Shown: positions 34,360 through 43,910 of the stretch, piece by piece | Position numbering within the stretch: the stretch's first letter is position 1 | Layout: every line of letters starts with the position of its first letter | Assembly: GCF_000022545.1 (NCBI RefSeq) | Contig: NC_012883.1 | Location: 620,001-684,000, forward strand | DNA from: Thermococcus sibiricus MM 739 | GTDB lineage: Archaea > Methanobacteriota_B > Thermococci > Thermococcales > Thermococcaceae | Reading direction: 5' to 3' | Length of the DNA: 64,000 bases | Made by a program: the position numbers and the translations under genes | The notes under the pieces: generated by a model | What the model was told of the DNA's origin: nothing | Database searches by the model: none | Seen by the model: the letters and a program-made list of their open reading frames with translations, nothing else

Positions 34360-35159
34360 AAAAGAGGTTGCCTTCTACTAGGGTCTATATAAAAGACATA
34401 CTCGAAGGATTTTACGTAAGAAGTGAGGGGGACTTTGAGCCCAATTATCTGATCACGAAAGATGCTAGGAGAGTTTACAGAGCAAAGATTGTAGGCACTG
34501 TAGTTAGAGAACCGACTATTGCAGAAGATGAAACTTATGGTAAATTTCAGATTGATGACGGAACTGGAGTAATATGGGTTCTTGGGTTTAGAGACGATAC
34601 CAAGTTTATTCGACTGGTGAAAAGAGGAGACATTGTTCAGTTAATCGGTAAAGTTGGAGAGTGGAGAGATGATAAACAAGTACTTGTTGAAGGGGTCACA
34701 AAAGTAGACCCTGAGATGTGGATACTTCATCGATATGAGACTTTAAGAGATAAGCTAAACCACATTAAAAACGCAAAATTGGCATTTGAAATTTACAACA
34801 CATATGGTATTACGGCAAAAGCAAAGGTAATAGCTAAGAACAAGGGGGTACCCGAGGATTTACTTACAGCTATTGATGAGCTTTATGCAGTAATAATGGA
34901 ACAGAAAGCTGAAGAATCAGTGTTAGAAGAAGAATTATTTGAAGAAGAGACTAAGGAGGTTAAGGAAGGGATTGAAGAAGCTAAAAAAGCAGTTTTAGAA
35001 ATTCTTAGATCAAAAGGAACAGCTGTATCTTTGAAATTCATTCAGAGAAAATTACAAGAGAAGTACGACCCTGAAACCATTGAAGAAGCCGTTAGAGCGC
35101 TTCTAACAGAAGGAGAGATTTTTGAACCTGAAATTGGTTATTATCAGACTCTTGAGTGA
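34356..35159 (+). CDS. rpa32: Replication protein A, 32-kDa subunit
   Basis: The 267-residue protein has an OB fold (residues about 35-120, I-D-D-G-T-G-V-I-W-V-L-G), an acidic linker and a C-terminal winged helix (L-K-F-I-Q-R-K-L-Q-E-K-Y-D-P-E-T-I-E-E-A), as in RPA32. The ATG at 34356 overlaps the rpa14 stop, and GGTGG lies upstream within rpa14. It is the last gene of the operon; convergent with the hypothetical gene at 35185. Confidence 0.94.
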   Translation: MKKRLPSTRVYIKDILEGFYVRSEGDFEPNYLITKDARRVYRAKIVGTVVREPTIAEDETYGKFQIDDGTGVIWVLGFRDDTKFIRLVKRGDIVQLIGKVGEWRDDKQVLVEGVTKVDPEMWILHRYETLRDKLNHIKNAKLAFEIYNTYGITAKAKVIAKNKGVPEDLLTAIDELYAVIMEQKAEESVLEEELFEEETKEVKEGIEEAKKAVLEILRSKGTAVSLKFIQRKLQEKYDPETIEEAVRALLTEGEIFEPEIGYYQTLE

Positions 35160-35184
35160 CCTTTCTTTTAAAATTTTAAAAGGG

Positions 35185-35565
35185 TTAATACTGCCCTCTC
35201 ATGGTTCTTATGATAGGATCATAGATCAGAGTTGATGTGATTCCATCCACTAACCGATAAAACTCACTTTTGCCCTTTTCTAGATCCATGTTTTCAATTC
35301 CGAGGAGTTCACATTTCCTTCCCAATATCCATCTACCTAAGACGATCTTTTCTTTTTCATCTTGCGTGATATCTATCCTAATTAGGCCATATGGGATGTC
35401 AGCAGTCCACCAGTTTGCTTTGAAAGTAACTGTCCAGCCTAGTTCTTCAAGGGTGGTTGCTAACTTGTCCATAGTTTCACCAGGCCCATAAGGAGTTTTA
35501 AATGTGATCACAGCCCAGAGTTTGGGATTATCTAATTCTTTCTTAATCTTGTCTTTAAACTCCAT
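35185..35565 (-). CDS. Conserved thermococcal hypothetical protein after DGGGP synthase
   Basis: The 126-residue protein has no membrane segment or known motif. It is rich in Trp and aromatic residues (F-K-A-N-W-W-T-A-D-I-P-Y-G). A GTGAG signal lies before the ATG, which is four bases after the end of the UbiA-family gene, so the two are one operon. I do not recognise a family. Confidence 0.65.
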   Translation of the reverse strand: MEFKDKIKKELDNPKLWAVITFKTPYGPGETMDKLATTLEELGWTVTFKANWWTADIPYGLIRIDITQDEKEKIVLGRWILGRKCELLGIENMDLEKGKSEFYRLVDGITSTLIYDPIIRTMRGQY

Positions 35566-35569
35566 ATTC

Positions 35570-36409
35570 TCACACTCCTTTCGTTATAGATCCCAATAAA
35601 AAACTAAATACTGCCAAGTATATAGCAATCTTCAACTTCTTTTGAACCCTTCCAGCAGTTTTAGGAGAAGGGTTTTTTAAAACTTCGTAAGCGGCCCATA
35701 AAATTATTCCATCAACGATTATTATAGGGAAATATCCAAGGCCGATTCCGGCTTTAACAGGAAGTAAGGATGCAATTATAGTGGCAACGCTGAATATAAC
35801 CCCAATTTTAGAGGAGCTTTCAATACCCCATACAATGGGGAGAGTTTTTGCTCCTTGGGCTTTATCTCCCTCAATATCTTCAATATCCTTGAAGATTTCT
35901 CTGGCAACATTTACCAAAAATGCACATAGAGCAAGATATCCAGCAAGTCCGATTTTACCAACAGCAATTGCTCCATATATTGGAGTAATCCCAGTTAAGG
36001 TTGCCACAACTAGATTCCCAATAAATGGTTGGGGTTTGAGTTTTCGTGCATAGAGATACATTAACAAATAAGCACCCAAGGCAAAGATAAATGCTTCAAA
36101 ATTTATTAGGTAAGCGATAAGAATGGCCACCCCTCCAAGAGAAATGCCATATACAAGAGCAATATTCTTGGAGAGGGCCCCTCGAGGTAGAGGCCTATTT
36201 GGCCGGTTGATTTTATCTATTTCATAATCAAAATAGTCGTTAATGATGTTTCCCCAACTACATTCCAAGAACACTACTAAAAAGATCAATAGGCTGGTTT
36301 TTATTGGGGGCAAATGGCCTAAAGCAACGGTAGCACCGAGAATACCAACTAAACCAGCGATGAGACAATTTATAGGTCTTAAAATCTCAATAAAGCATTT
36401 GAGTTCCAT
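35570..36409 (-). CDS. Digeranylgeranylglyceryl phosphate synthase (UbiA family)
   Basis: The 279-residue polytopic protein has the UbiA aspartate motif N-D-Y-F-D-Y-E-I-D near residue 57, followed by N-R-P-N-R-P-L-P-R-G, and the second motif near K-D-I-E-D-I-E-G-D. About eight hydrophobic segments follow. It adds a second geranylgeranyl chain to GGGP (made by the enzyme at 14.2 kb). I choose the ATG at 36409, which follows AGGTGTT. It is first gene of a two-gene operon with the unknown 126-residue protein. Confidence 0.93.
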   Translation of the reverse strand: MELKCFIEILRPINCLIAGLVGILGATVALGHLPPIKTSLLIFLVVFLECSWGNIINDYFDYEIDKINRPNRPLPRGALSKNIALVYGISLGGVAILIAYLINFEAFIFALGAYLLMYLYARKLKPQPFIGNLVVATLTGITPIYGAIAVGKIGLAGYLALCAFLVNVAREIFKDIEDIEGDKAQGAKTLPIVWGIESSSKIGVIFSVATIIASLLPVKAGIGLGYFPIIIVDGIILWAAYEVLKNPSPKTAGRVQKKLKIAIYLAVFSFLLGSITKGV

Positions 36410-36456
36410 TCGGAACACCTAATACCTAAGAGCATTGGAAAGTTAAAAAGGTTTTC

Positions 36457-37527
36457 CTAAAGGGCTTCTCGAGAAAGCAAGCCAAGTTCTTCACCATCTT
36501 CTCTAACTCTAATTCTACCAAATCTTAGTTCCACGACATTTTCAAGATCTTCCTTTTTTAATGGGGTGATTATTTGGGCCGTAAACTCTCTGAAATTTAT
36601 AAATTTAAGGATTCCTAACCCTAGGCAAAATCCCTCTTTATCGATAAATCCAACAATAAGATTGCTCAAATTCTCAAAGTCGCAAGTCAGCAATGTGTTC
36701 TTGTTAAAATTTCGTGGAAAGTTTCCTATATCAGCTTTTACCACAAAATACTTGTTGGAAACTTTTCTTCCATGAAAGATAATCCATTTAAAGAGGTTTT
36801 CCAACATTTCTTTTTCCTTTTTTGTAACTTCTTCACCTTGGAATATCCACGTACCACTTATCATCATATTCTGCAAGCTGATTGTGTATTCCTGAGCTTG
36901 TTCGAAGTATTTTCTCCATTTCTCCCTTCTTATTCGTCTTCTTTCTTCTCTTGTATGGAGTTTGGCGTTTTCACTGATCTTTAGTCGGAATACTTTTGCT
37001 TTCTTTTCAAATGGCCGAATTATATTTTCAAGTTCATCCTTTTTCTGAAGTGCAATGATGATTTCCGGCTGAATAACTTCGATTTTCATTCGTTTTAGCT
37101 CAACACCTGGGCCATGAATTAGGCCTGTAGTGTCGATAATCAAAACATCTGCTGTATCAAGGGCCTCATTTACCAGAAGTTTCACTCCCGTAATCATCTC
37201 TCCAAAAAATTGGTTTGGAGTAATAGTCCCAACAAAATAATGTTTTTCTGCTTTTATTTCTTCTAGTGAATTAAAAACTTTCTCAGGGAATCCAAGACTT
37301 ATGAGACCCGGAGGAAGTATTCCTTTTTGCCCTACATCACTGTCAATTACTCCTACTTTAAAGCCATTTTTTAATAGTTCATTTGTTAAAAAAACTGCTA
37401 AAGTGGTCTTTCCACTGTCCACTCCACCTAGTATCATTACTTTAACTGGCTTCTTAACTTCTTCAATGACTTTGATAACTTCCCCTCTATCTTCTGGAAT
37501 TTTGTTGGTATATCTTGCTTTGTTCAT
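36457..37527 (-). CDS. Polyribonucleotide 5'-hydroxyl kinase (Clp1 family)
   Basis: The 356-residue protein has the P-loop G-G-V-D-S-G-K-T-T at residues 34-42, a V-I-D-S-D-V-G-Q-K-G motif, and further Clp1/Grc3 features. The Pyrococcus relative (PH0197) phosphorylates 5'-hydroxyl RNA and DNA ends. I choose the ATG at 37527, without ribosome binding site; TTTAATTAA about 25 bases upstream suggests a leaderless message. Divergent from the Lrp-like regulator. Confidence 0.88.
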   Translation of the reverse strand: MNKARYTNKIPEDRGEVIKVIEEVKKPVKVMILGGVDSGKTTLAVFLTNELLKNGFKVGVIDSDVGQKGILPPGLISLGFPEKVFNSLEEIKAEKHYFVGTITPNQFFGEMITGVKLLVNEALDTADVLIIDTTGLIHGPGVELKRMKIEVIQPEIIIALQKKDELENIIRPFEKKAKVFRLKISENAKLHTREERRRIRREKWRKYFEQAQEYTISLQNMMISGTWIFQGEEVTKKEKEMLENLFKWIIFHGRKVSNKYFVVKADIGNFPRNFNKNTLLTCDFENLSNLIVGFIDKEGFCLGLGILKFINFREFTAQIITPLKKEDLENVVELRFGRIRVREDGEELGLLSREAL

Positions 37528-37679
37528 AGTTAAGATTAAAAAGGGATTAATTAAAAACCTAACCCTAGACGGCATTTGGAAATAGATTGAAGTATTGGTT
37601 TACAAAGACCAAAAGATTTATTAATGTTCTAAACATATAGGTTTACGATAGCAAAACAAGTACTAAGAGGTGGTAGGAA

Positions 37680-38144
37680 ATGAATAATGAATCTAAGCTT
37701 ACATCAAGACAAATGGATTTGCTTAGAAAACTATACCAAGAAGGAAAAACAATAGAAGTGCATACAGTTGAGAAAACTCAAGATGAAATTGCGGATGAGT
37801 TAAGCATAACTAGGCAAGCTTTGAGTAATCACCTTAAGACTCTCAAAGAGCTTGGATACATAAGAACTGGAAGAGGATTTATTGATCTTACAGATAAGGC
37901 ATTAGAATTTTTAGGAGAAAAGAAGGGAGATGTCTTTATTTTTGTCAGAATTGAACCGACCAAGAGAAAGCAGGTTTATGAATCAATTAGAAAGCTTAAG
38001 ATCAAGCGCATTCACAGAGTTACTGGAGACATTGATCTTATTGTTGAGGCTGACAAGACAAGGCTTGATGAGATACTTGAAGAAGTGGCTTCTCTTGATG
38101 GAGTCAGGGAAACTATCACTCATGTAGTTCTTGAGACTTTTTGA
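37680..38144 (+). CDS. Lrp/AsnC-like transcription regulator with winged-helix N-terminus
   Basis: The 154-residue protein has an N-terminal helix-turn-helix (T-Q-D-E-I-A-D-E-L-S-I-T-R-Q-A-L-S-N-H-L-K-T-L) and a C-terminal AsnC/RAM ligand-binding fold ending G-D-I-D-L-I-V-E-A-D-K-T and R-E-T-I-T-H-V-V-L. The first part resembles ArsR/MarR winged helices more than Lrp, a combination frequent in Thermococcales. GAGGTGG precedes the ATG. The ends of this gene and engB overlap by 29 bases in opposite directions. The ligand is unknown. Confidence 0.85.
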   Translation: MNNESKLTSRQMDLLRKLYQEGKTIEVHTVEKTQDEIADELSITRQALSNHLKTLKELGYIRTGRGFIDLTDKALEFLGEKKGDVFIFVRIEPTKRKQVYESIRKLKIKRIHRVTGDIDLIVEADKTRLDEILEEVASLDGVRETITHVVLETF

Positions 38145-38688
38145 TATTTTTTTCTATTAATTTTCTCAATTCTTGTATATTTGTGCCAAACTTTGCGGAA
38201 ATTGGGACAAATATATCTTTGTAATCTTCCCAAGTACCCAAGAGTCCAAATTTTTCTATGAGTCTATTTATTGTAAGGTTGAGATTCTTTATTTTATCCA
38301 TTTTGTTAACAGCTACAATAATAGGTATTTCCAATTCTTGAAGAAACTGGAAAAACTCAACGTCTATTGGAATTTCTCCCCTCTTTTCCCATCTTTCAAT
38401 AATCTCTAAGGCACTCTTGCCATCTATAACAAGAACAGCAGTTTCTATTTTATCTGCATTATTCTCTATGAACTGCACTATTTCAGTCTTTATTTTCTCT
38501 TGGATATACTTTGGAACTCCACTCATGAACCCAAATCCAGGCATATCAACTATGGTTTTACCCCTCCAGCCAATTTCAATAGGTTTCCTAGTTATTCCGG
38601 GTCGTTTTCCCCTTTTAACATATTTCCCTGTGAGTCTAAATATTAGAGTACTTTTTCCGACATTTGAGCGACCGACAAAAATTATCAT
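38116..38688 (-). CDS. engB: EngB-type GTP-binding protein
   Basis: The 190-residue GTPase has G1 G-R-S-N-V-G-K-S-T at residues 6-14, G3 D-M-P-G-F-G-F and G4 N-K-M-D, with the family-typical G-I-T-R-K-P-I switch. EngB acts in ribosome assembly in bacteria; archaeal members are probably similar. The ATG at 38688 follows GGTGAAA; the GTG at 38697 is part of it. Divergent from the PRC-barrel/coiled-coil gene. Confidence 0.92.
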   Translation of the reverse strand: MIIFVGRSNVGKSTLIFRLTGKYVKRGKRPGITRKPIEIGWRGKTIVDMPGFGFMSGVPKYIQEKIKTEIVQFIENNADKIETAVLVIDGKSALEIIERWEKRGEIPIDVEFFQFLQELEIPIIVAVNKMDKIKNLNLTINRLIEKFGLLGTWEDYKDIFVPISAKFGTNIQELRKLIEKNIKKSQELHE

Positions 38689-38761
38689 AAATTTCACCTT
38701 CTTTTAACCTCGAGAAAGGCTTAAGTATGTTAACCTCAAAAATCTTTCTTAGGTGAATGCC

Positions 38762-39421
38762 ATGGCTGAGAGTCAACAGGCAAATCAACTTGTTAATAAG
38801 TTTGTGGTATCTTTGACCGATGGTCAGATACTTGGCTATGTCACAGATATCAACGTTGAAGTAGACCACGACCAGTTTTATTTTATCTTCAAAATCAAAG
38901 CCATTGAGAACCTAGCCAAGACAGGTGAAGTTCAGTCAGGGATGTTTTCAAGTGAGAAGAGAATAAAAATACGCCCTACAGATATAGTAAACGTTGGACC
39001 AGATGTTATAATTCTTGGAAATGGAAAAGTTCCGTCTCTACGAGAAATTGAGCAACTCCATAATATTGCTTCAGAGTATAACACTTTAGTGAAGGAACTT
39101 GAGCACAAGGAGAGGGTAATTACAGAAATGAAAGAAGAAAATTCAAAATTACTAAAACAGATAGATGAGCTTACAAGAGAGTTAAAGAGGCTTCAGATAA
39201 TTAAAGAGGACTTTGAGCACTTGAAAGAGCAGTTAATAAAACAAGAAGGTCAACTTGAAATGGCAAGGGAGTATATCAAACTCCTTGAAGGACTAAGGCA
39301 TGATATAGATCAAATAAAGGCAGATGTTGAGACCCTTCTCAAAGGCTACATAGAAGATGCTATTAAAAGAATAGTAAACGAAGAGTTAAATGCTAGGGGA
39401 TTAAAGAAAACTCTCCTTTAG
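38762..39421 (+). CDS. PRC-barrel-like and coiled-coil protein
   Basis: The 219-residue protein begins with a small beta domain (F-V-V-S-L-T-D-G-Q-I-L-G-Y-V-T-D-I-N) resembling a PRC barrel, then a coiled coil from about residue 95 (L-V-K-E-L-E-H-K-E-R-V-I-T-E-M-K-E). No family name is known. AGGTGAATG lies before the ATG at 38762. It shares its stop codon region with the convergent secG gene. Confidence 0.65.
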   Translation: MAESQQANQLVNKFVVSLTDGQILGYVTDINVEVDHDQFYFIFKIKAIENLAKTGEVQSGMFSSEKRIKIRPTDIVNVGPDVIILGNGKVPSLREIEQLHNIASEYNTLVKELEHKERVITEMKEENSKLLKQIDELTRELKRLQIIKEDFEHLKEQLIKQEGQLEMAREYIKLLEGLRHDIDQIKADVETLLKGYIEDAIKRIVNEELNARGLKKTLL

Positions 39422-39588
39422 CCGAAGATTTGGGTGCCAAAGACATTTAGTAATATCTCAATGGCAATGAAGATTAGCACTATTGCTATTGCCCCCTTGG
39501 GGCTTATTTTTATTGCTCGTGTGTCCTCATCGAAAAACCTCATTAAACCTGCACCAGTTGGTGGTAGAGTTGTCCTTTCCTTTGCCAT
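39418..39588 (-). CDS. secG: Preprotein translocase subunit SecG (Sec61 beta)
   Basis: A frame from ATG 39588 to TAA 39418 codes for 56 residues: M-A-K-E-R-T-T-L-P-P-T-G-A-G-L-M-R-F-F-D-E-D-T, then one membrane helix (A-I-A-I-V-L-I-F-I-A-I-E-I-L-L). This is the archaeal Sec61 beta pattern: G-L-x-R-(F/Y)-F-(D/E)-E-(D/E), tail-anchored helix at the C-terminus. GAGGTGAAA lies just before the ATG. It binds SecY and SecE in the membrane channel. Confidence 0.9.
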   Translation of the reverse strand: MAKERTTLPPTGAGLMRFFDEDTRAIKISPKGAIAIVLIFIAIEILLNVFGTQIFG

Positions 39589-39925
39589 CTTTTTCACCTC
39601 TTGTTAAAAAGGTAAAGTGAAGGTATATAAAAAAGTTTTGATATTAAACTGAACCATTCGAGAGTTCTTGGTATTGTGTAAGTTTCTAAAGATTTAATAA
39701 TGAATTTATTGCTATAAATAAAAATTTAATGTTACTTAACTCCTAATTTAATTATGAAAATCTTTAAATATAACAAAAGCACTATCCATAATTAAAAACT
39801 CAGTTAGGAAGGGGAGTAGGCAGTTAATTGGGGCATCAGAAAAATCTTGTACAATTCTTCCTCCCCTTGTATGCTCCCTATAACACGATGAGAGGTCTTA
39901 GGAAGTTATTTTGGAGGTGTAAAAA
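39589..39925. other. Intergenic region with promoter and long, possibly structured leader
   Basis: No gene is seen. A TATA-like TTTAAATA near 39763 would start an RNA about 39790-39795, giving a leader of about 130 bases before the ATG at 39926, long for this group. In it AAGGGGAG (near 39811) is complementary to CTCCCCTT (near 39861), with about 45 bases between, and a GAGTAGGCAG segment follows the first arm. This could be a structured regulatory leader for the downstream gene. I cannot match it to a known riboswitch. Confidence 0.35.
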
Positions 39926-40242
39926 ATGCCAATGTATGTTATAACCCACAAGTGGGCTCTTGAAGAGCTGAAAGCGCACTGAAGGAAGCCACCAGATTCT
40001 TTGAATCCGTTTTAGTTGATGGTGCAAAACTTCCCGACGGAGTAGAATTTTTGGCCAGTTATAACTTCGCTGATGGTATATACACTATTTGGAAAGCGCC
40101 AAACAAGGAAACACTTGAAAAAATAATGGAAGACTTTCCAGTTTTCAAAAAAGGGATAGTTGAAGTTGTTCAGAGTTACCCACCTACCACCGAGTATATT
40201 GTGAGGATGTGGGAGATGATTCTTGCCTTCGCTCAGAAGTGA
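39926..40242 (+). pseudogene. Small DUF4242-like protein gene with a frameshift
   Basis: An ATG at 39926 (GGAGGTG upstream) begins M-P-M-Y-V-I-T-H-K-W-A-L-E-E-L-K and stops after 18 codons. With one additional base near 39973 (AAAG) the frame continues (A-L-K-E-A-T-R-F-F-E-S-V-L-V-D-G-A-K-L-P-D) to 40242, giving about 105 residues. The fold resembles DUF4242/ferredoxin-like dimeric domains. It may be a mutation or sequencing error. It has the long leader noted upstream. Confidence 0.65.
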
Positions 40243-40354
40243 GCCAGATTTTTGTTTTTCTTTTTATTTTCTTTAATTTTCGCAGTTATTATACTTTTTA
40301 ATCATTGAAGAAAGTTTTATATTACTGAGGCAATTATAAGTTGTAGGGAGTCAC

Positions 40355-41746
40355 ATGGATAATAAGTCGAATAATGACAGCGACATTATAAATAAGAGGG
40401 TTGTCTTATTGATTGTTACACTCGCTTCTTTCCTCACACCCTTTATGAGTTCCTCAATGAATATTGCACTTCCCTCAATTGGGAAAGAATTTTCGATGAA
40501 TGTCGTTCTGTTGAACTGGGTTGCCACTTCATATCTCCTGGCTGCAGCAATTTTTCTTGTCCCTTTTGGAAAGATAGCAGATATAAAGGGAAGGAAGAAG
40601 GTTTTTTCCTACGGAATATTGATTTATGCCCTTTCATCTTTTCTTTGTGCAATCTCAACATCTAGTGTCATGCTTATTTCTTTTAGAATTTTGCAGGGAA
40701 TTGGAAGTGCAATGATATTCGGGACAGCTGTGGCGATTCTAACTTCCGTATTTCCCCCAAGAGAACGGGGTAAAGTCCTTGGAATAAATGCTGCGGCAGT
40801 TTATTTAGGACTATCTCTCGGGCCATTTTTAGGAGGGTCCCTGACCCAATACCTTGGCTGGAGAAGCATCTTTATTGCAAATGCAGTTCTTGGTTTAATA
40901 ACAATAATTCTCGTTTTATGGAAATTAAAAGGAGATTGGGCTGAGGCAAAGGGGGAGAAGTTCGATTTTATTGGTTCCATAGTTTACAGCCTTTCTCTTG
41001 CGGCAATTATGTATGGCTTTTCTCTGATACCTGCAATGTCAGGCCTATGGTTGGTGCTAGTAGGCGTCTTCATGTTTTTGTTATTCGTTAGGTGGGAGAT
41101 GAAGACAAAAAATCCCATTTTGGATATAAACCTTTTCAGGAACAACATAACATTTACCTTCTCTAATATAGCTGCTTTAATCAATTATAGTGCGACTTTT
41201 GCTGTAGCTTTTCTCTTAAGCCTTTACCTGCAATATATAAAAGGGTTTAGCCCTCAAAACGCTGGTTCGATTTTGGTTGCTCAGCCCGTTGTGATGGCTA
41301 TTTTCTCACCGCTTGCAGGCAGACTTTCCGATAGAGTTGAGCCGGGAATAATAGCCTCAGCAGGTATGGCATTAACAACGGTGAGCCTTTCGCTCTTTAC
41401 TTTTTTGAGCGAAAAAACAAGTTTGGAAGTTATTGTAGCCAGTTTAATTCTTCTTGGTTTTGGACTTGCTCTCTTTTCCTCTCCTAACACAAATGCGATT
41501 ATGAGTTCCGTTGAGCGGAGATTTTATGGAGTAGCTTCAGCAACGCTTGCAACGATGCGGCTGACTGGACAGACGCTAAGCATGGGCATTGTAATGTTAA
41601 TATTTGCCATATACATGGGGAATGTTCAAATTACGCCTCAATACTACCCAATTTTTTTAACCAGCATGAAAACAGTATTCATCATCTTCGCCCTTCTATG
41701 CTTTGGTGGCATATTTGCATCACTTGCAAGAGGAAAGGTTCAATAA
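40355..41746 (+). CDS. MFS transporter, DHA2 (EmrB/QacA) drug:H+ antiporter type
   Basis: The 463-residue protein has about 14 transmembrane segments, the loop 2-3 motif G-K-I-A-D-I-K-G-R-K-K (motif A) and G-x-S-L-G-P-F-L-G-G (motif C) of drug exporters. It starts at ATG 40355 after AGGGAG. Substrate is unknown; the group exports hydrophobic compounds. There is a TATA-like TTTATATT upstream. Stop lies directly before an IS605-like scar. Confidence 0.88.
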   Translation: MDNKSNNDSDIINKRVVLLIVTLASFLTPFMSSSMNIALPSIGKEFSMNVVLLNWVATSYLLAAAIFLVPFGKIADIKGRKKVFSYGILIYALSSFLCAISTSSVMLISFRILQGIGSAMIFGTAVAILTSVFPPRERGKVLGINAAAVYLGLSLGPFLGGSLTQYLGWRSIFIANAVLGLITIILVLWKLKGDWAEAKGEKFDFIGSIVYSLSLAAIMYGFSLIPAMSGLWLVLVGVFMFLLFVRWEMKTKNPILDINLFRNNITFTFSNIAALINYSATFAVAFLLSLYLQYIKGFSPQNAGSILVAQPVVMAIFSPLAGRLSDRVEPGIIASAGMALTTVSLSLFTFLSEKTSLEVIVASLILLGFGLALFSSPNTNAIMSSVERRFYGVASATLATMRLTGQTLSMGIVMLIFAIYMGNVQITPQYYPIFLTSMKTVFIIFALLCFGGIFASLARGKVQ

Positions 41747-42122
41747 GATGTTTGGCGGACTTCTGAACTCTCCGCTTAGCTTTGGTGCTTACGTCCTTGG
41801 ACGACAGGAGATATATGAGTTGTTATTTTATAATCACCTTCTTTGCGGGCTGGAAGCCTCGTCTTTTACGGTGGGGAGGAGGGCAGCTGGAATAGTTACC
41901 TTAATTTGCTTGCTTTGATAAACCAACTAAGTATATAATAGTTTCAGCCTTCATACTTCTTTCTTTTCTGAAGTGCTGTGTGCAACTTAAGTCTGACACC
42001 CACTGCTTATCCTGAAAGTATCAACTAAAGCAAAGAAACCTTTTTAAATGAAGATGCTTAGCCCATGGTGGACAAGGGGTTTACCCAATGAATCCCGCTA
42101 ATGAACGTGGAGGTGGGAGGAA
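41747..42122 (+). repeat. Intergenic region with IS605-type scar and S6e promoter
   Basis: From about 41766 (CTGAACTCTCCGCTTAGCTT) to 41880 (GGAAGCCTCGTCTTTTACGG then TGGGGAGG) the sequence resembles the 3' end and right end of thermococcal TnpB elements. No transposase coding remains. Downstream, TTTTTAAATG at about 42031 is probably the rpS6e promoter. Between them nothing else is recognised. Confidence 0.45.
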
Positions 42123-42503
42123 ATGGCCACATTTAAACTTGTAATATCTGACACAAAAACTGGTGTTGCAAAACAGATTGAGATTACTGGGGCTGAAGCA
42201 GATAAATTGATTGGTTTGAGAATAGGTGACGAGATAGAGGCCAAAGAATTAGGATTCAACTTGAGTGAAATCTTTGGAAGTGAAATTCCTGGCGATGTTA
42301 AACTCAAGATAACTGGCGGAACTGATAAAGATGGATTCCCCATGAGACCTGATGTTCATGGTCCAAGAAGAGTTAAAATTCTCATCTCGAGAGGACCAGG
42401 ATTTAGGCCTCAGGAGAGAGGAGAGAGGCGAAAGAAAACCGTTAGAGGGAATACTATAAGTCCTGAAATCGCCCAAATAAATGTTAAGATAGTCTATCCA
42501 TGA
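42123..42503 (+). CDS. rps6e: 30S ribosomal protein S6e
   Basis: The 126-residue protein has the archaeal S6e signature: [35 protein letters not shown] and [15 protein letters not shown]. It is a small-subunit protein, always essential. GGTGGGAGG precedes the ATG. A further leader of about 60 bases runs from the promoter near 42031. It is followed by the aIF2-gamma gene, usual in Thermococcales. Confidence 0.96.
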   Translation: MATFKLVISDTKTGVAKQIEITGAEADKLIGLRIGDEIEAKELGFNLSEIFGSEIPGDVKLKITGGTDKDGFPMRPDVHGPRRVKILISRGPGFRPQERGERRKKTVRGNTISPEIAQINVKIVYP

Positions 42504-42648
42504 GGTTTTCTTCCTTTTTATTTTTTTCTCAAAAAACCGGCCTTTAGGAGGATAGGTCACTTAATTTGCTTCTTATCAATTAATTTTAAAAGCTCTTGTG
42601 GTAAGGTTAATAAGGGAAGATAAGTCCTTACTTTTGGAGGCGAGGAAA

Positions 42649-43881
42649 ATGGTGAAGAAAAAGTTTAAACAAGCCGAGGTTAATATTGGTATGGTTGGTC
42701 ACGTTGATCATGGCAAGACAACATTAACAAGAGCTTTAACTGGCATCTGGACTGATACTCACAGTGAAGAGCTCAGAAGAGGTATTACAATCAAGATAGG
42801 TTTTGCTGATGCTGAAATAAGAAAATGTCCGAGTTGTGGTAAATATTCTAATTCTCCAAAGTGCCCATACTGTGGAGCTGAAACTGAGTTTGAAAGAAGA
42901 GTTTCATTTATCGACTCCCCTGGTCACGAAGCTTTGATGACTACAATGCTTGCAGGGGCTTCTTTGATGGATGGGGCAGTTTTAGTTATTGCAGCAAATG
43001 AACCTTGTCCAAAGCCTCAAACAAGAGAGCACTTGATGGCCCTTCAGATTGTTGGTAATAGGAACATAATAATTGCTCAAAACAAGATTGAGCTTGTAAC
43101 AAAAGAACAGGCTATAGAGAACTATAACCAAATTAAGGAGTTTGTTAAAGGTACCGTGGCAGAAAACGCTCCGATAATTCCAATATCAGCTCTTCATGGA
43201 GCCAACATTGACGTATTGATAAGTGCGATAGAGGAGATAATCCCAACTCCCAAGAGGGATCCAAATAAAGCTCCAAGAATGCTTGTTTTGAGGAGTTTTG
43301 ATGTTAACAAACCTGGAACTCTCCCCGAGAAACTTGTAGGTGGGGTCATTGGAGGATCCATTATTCAAGGAAAACTAAAGGTTGGAGATGAAATAGAGAT
43401 AAGACCTGGAGTTCCATATGAGGAGCACGGTAGAATAAAATATGAATCTATAACTACAGAGATTACTTCACTCCAAGCAGGCGGAAAATCTGTGAAAGAA
43501 GCGTATCCTGGGGGTTTAGTAGGCGTTGGAACTAAACTCGACCCCTTCTTGACTAAGGGGGACCTTATGGCAGGAAATGTTGTAGGAAAGCCTGGAAAAC
43601 TCCCGCCGGTATGGCAAGAATTACGATTAGAGGTTCATTTATTGGAAAGGGTTGTAGGAACTGAAGAAGAACTCAAGGTGGAGCCCATAAAGAGAAGGGA
43701 AGTCCTCCTCCTTAACGTTGGAACAGCTAGGACAATGGGCCTTGTTACAGGCTTAGGAAAAGATGAAGTAGAGTTAAAGCTTCAAATTCCAATATGTGCA
43801 GAACCAGGAGAAAGAGTTGCAATAAGCAGACAAGTAGGTTCAAGGTGGAGACTCATTGGATATGGGTTTATAAAGGGATGA
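42649..43881 (+). CDS. Translation initiation factor 2, gamma subunit
   Basis: The 410-residue GTPase has G1 G-H-V-D-H-G-K-T-T at residues 17-25, a zinc ribbon C-P-S-C-G-K-Y-S then C-P-Y-C-G, D-S-P-G-H-E and N-K-I-E-L, matching aIF2-gamma. It carries initiator tRNA with aIF2 alpha and beta. I choose the ATG at 42649 after GGAGGCGAGG, not the longer frame. The PIN-domain gene follows by 29 bases, probably co-transcribed. Confidence 0.96.
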   Translation: MVKKKFKQAEVNIGMVGHVDHGKTTLTRALTGIWTDTHSEELRRGITIKIGFADAEIRKCPSCGKYSNSPKCPYCGAETEFERRVSFIDSPGHEALMTTMLAGASLMDGAVLVIAANEPCPKPQTREHLMALQIVGNRNIIIAQNKIELVTKEQAIENYNQIKEFVKGTVAENAPIIPISALHGANIDVLISAIEEIIPTPKRDPNKAPRMLVLRSFDVNKPGTLPEKLVGGVIGGSIIQGKLKVGDEIEIRPGVPYEEHGRIKYESITTEITSLQAGGKSVKEAYPGGLVGVGTKLDPFLTKGDLMAGNVVGKPGKLPPVWQELRLEVHLLERVVGTEEELKVEPIKRREVLLLNVGTARTMGLVTGLGKDEVELKLQIPICAEPGERVAISRQVGSRWRLIGYGFIKG

Positions 43882-43910
43882 TTTCTTCTTTAAATTTTGT
43901 GGTGAGTTTA

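Noticed and set aside
42088-42144. An 18-codon frame in the S6e leader overlapping the S6e start
   Set aside because: No good ribosome binding site and no sign of a regulatory peptide; a chance frame is more likely.
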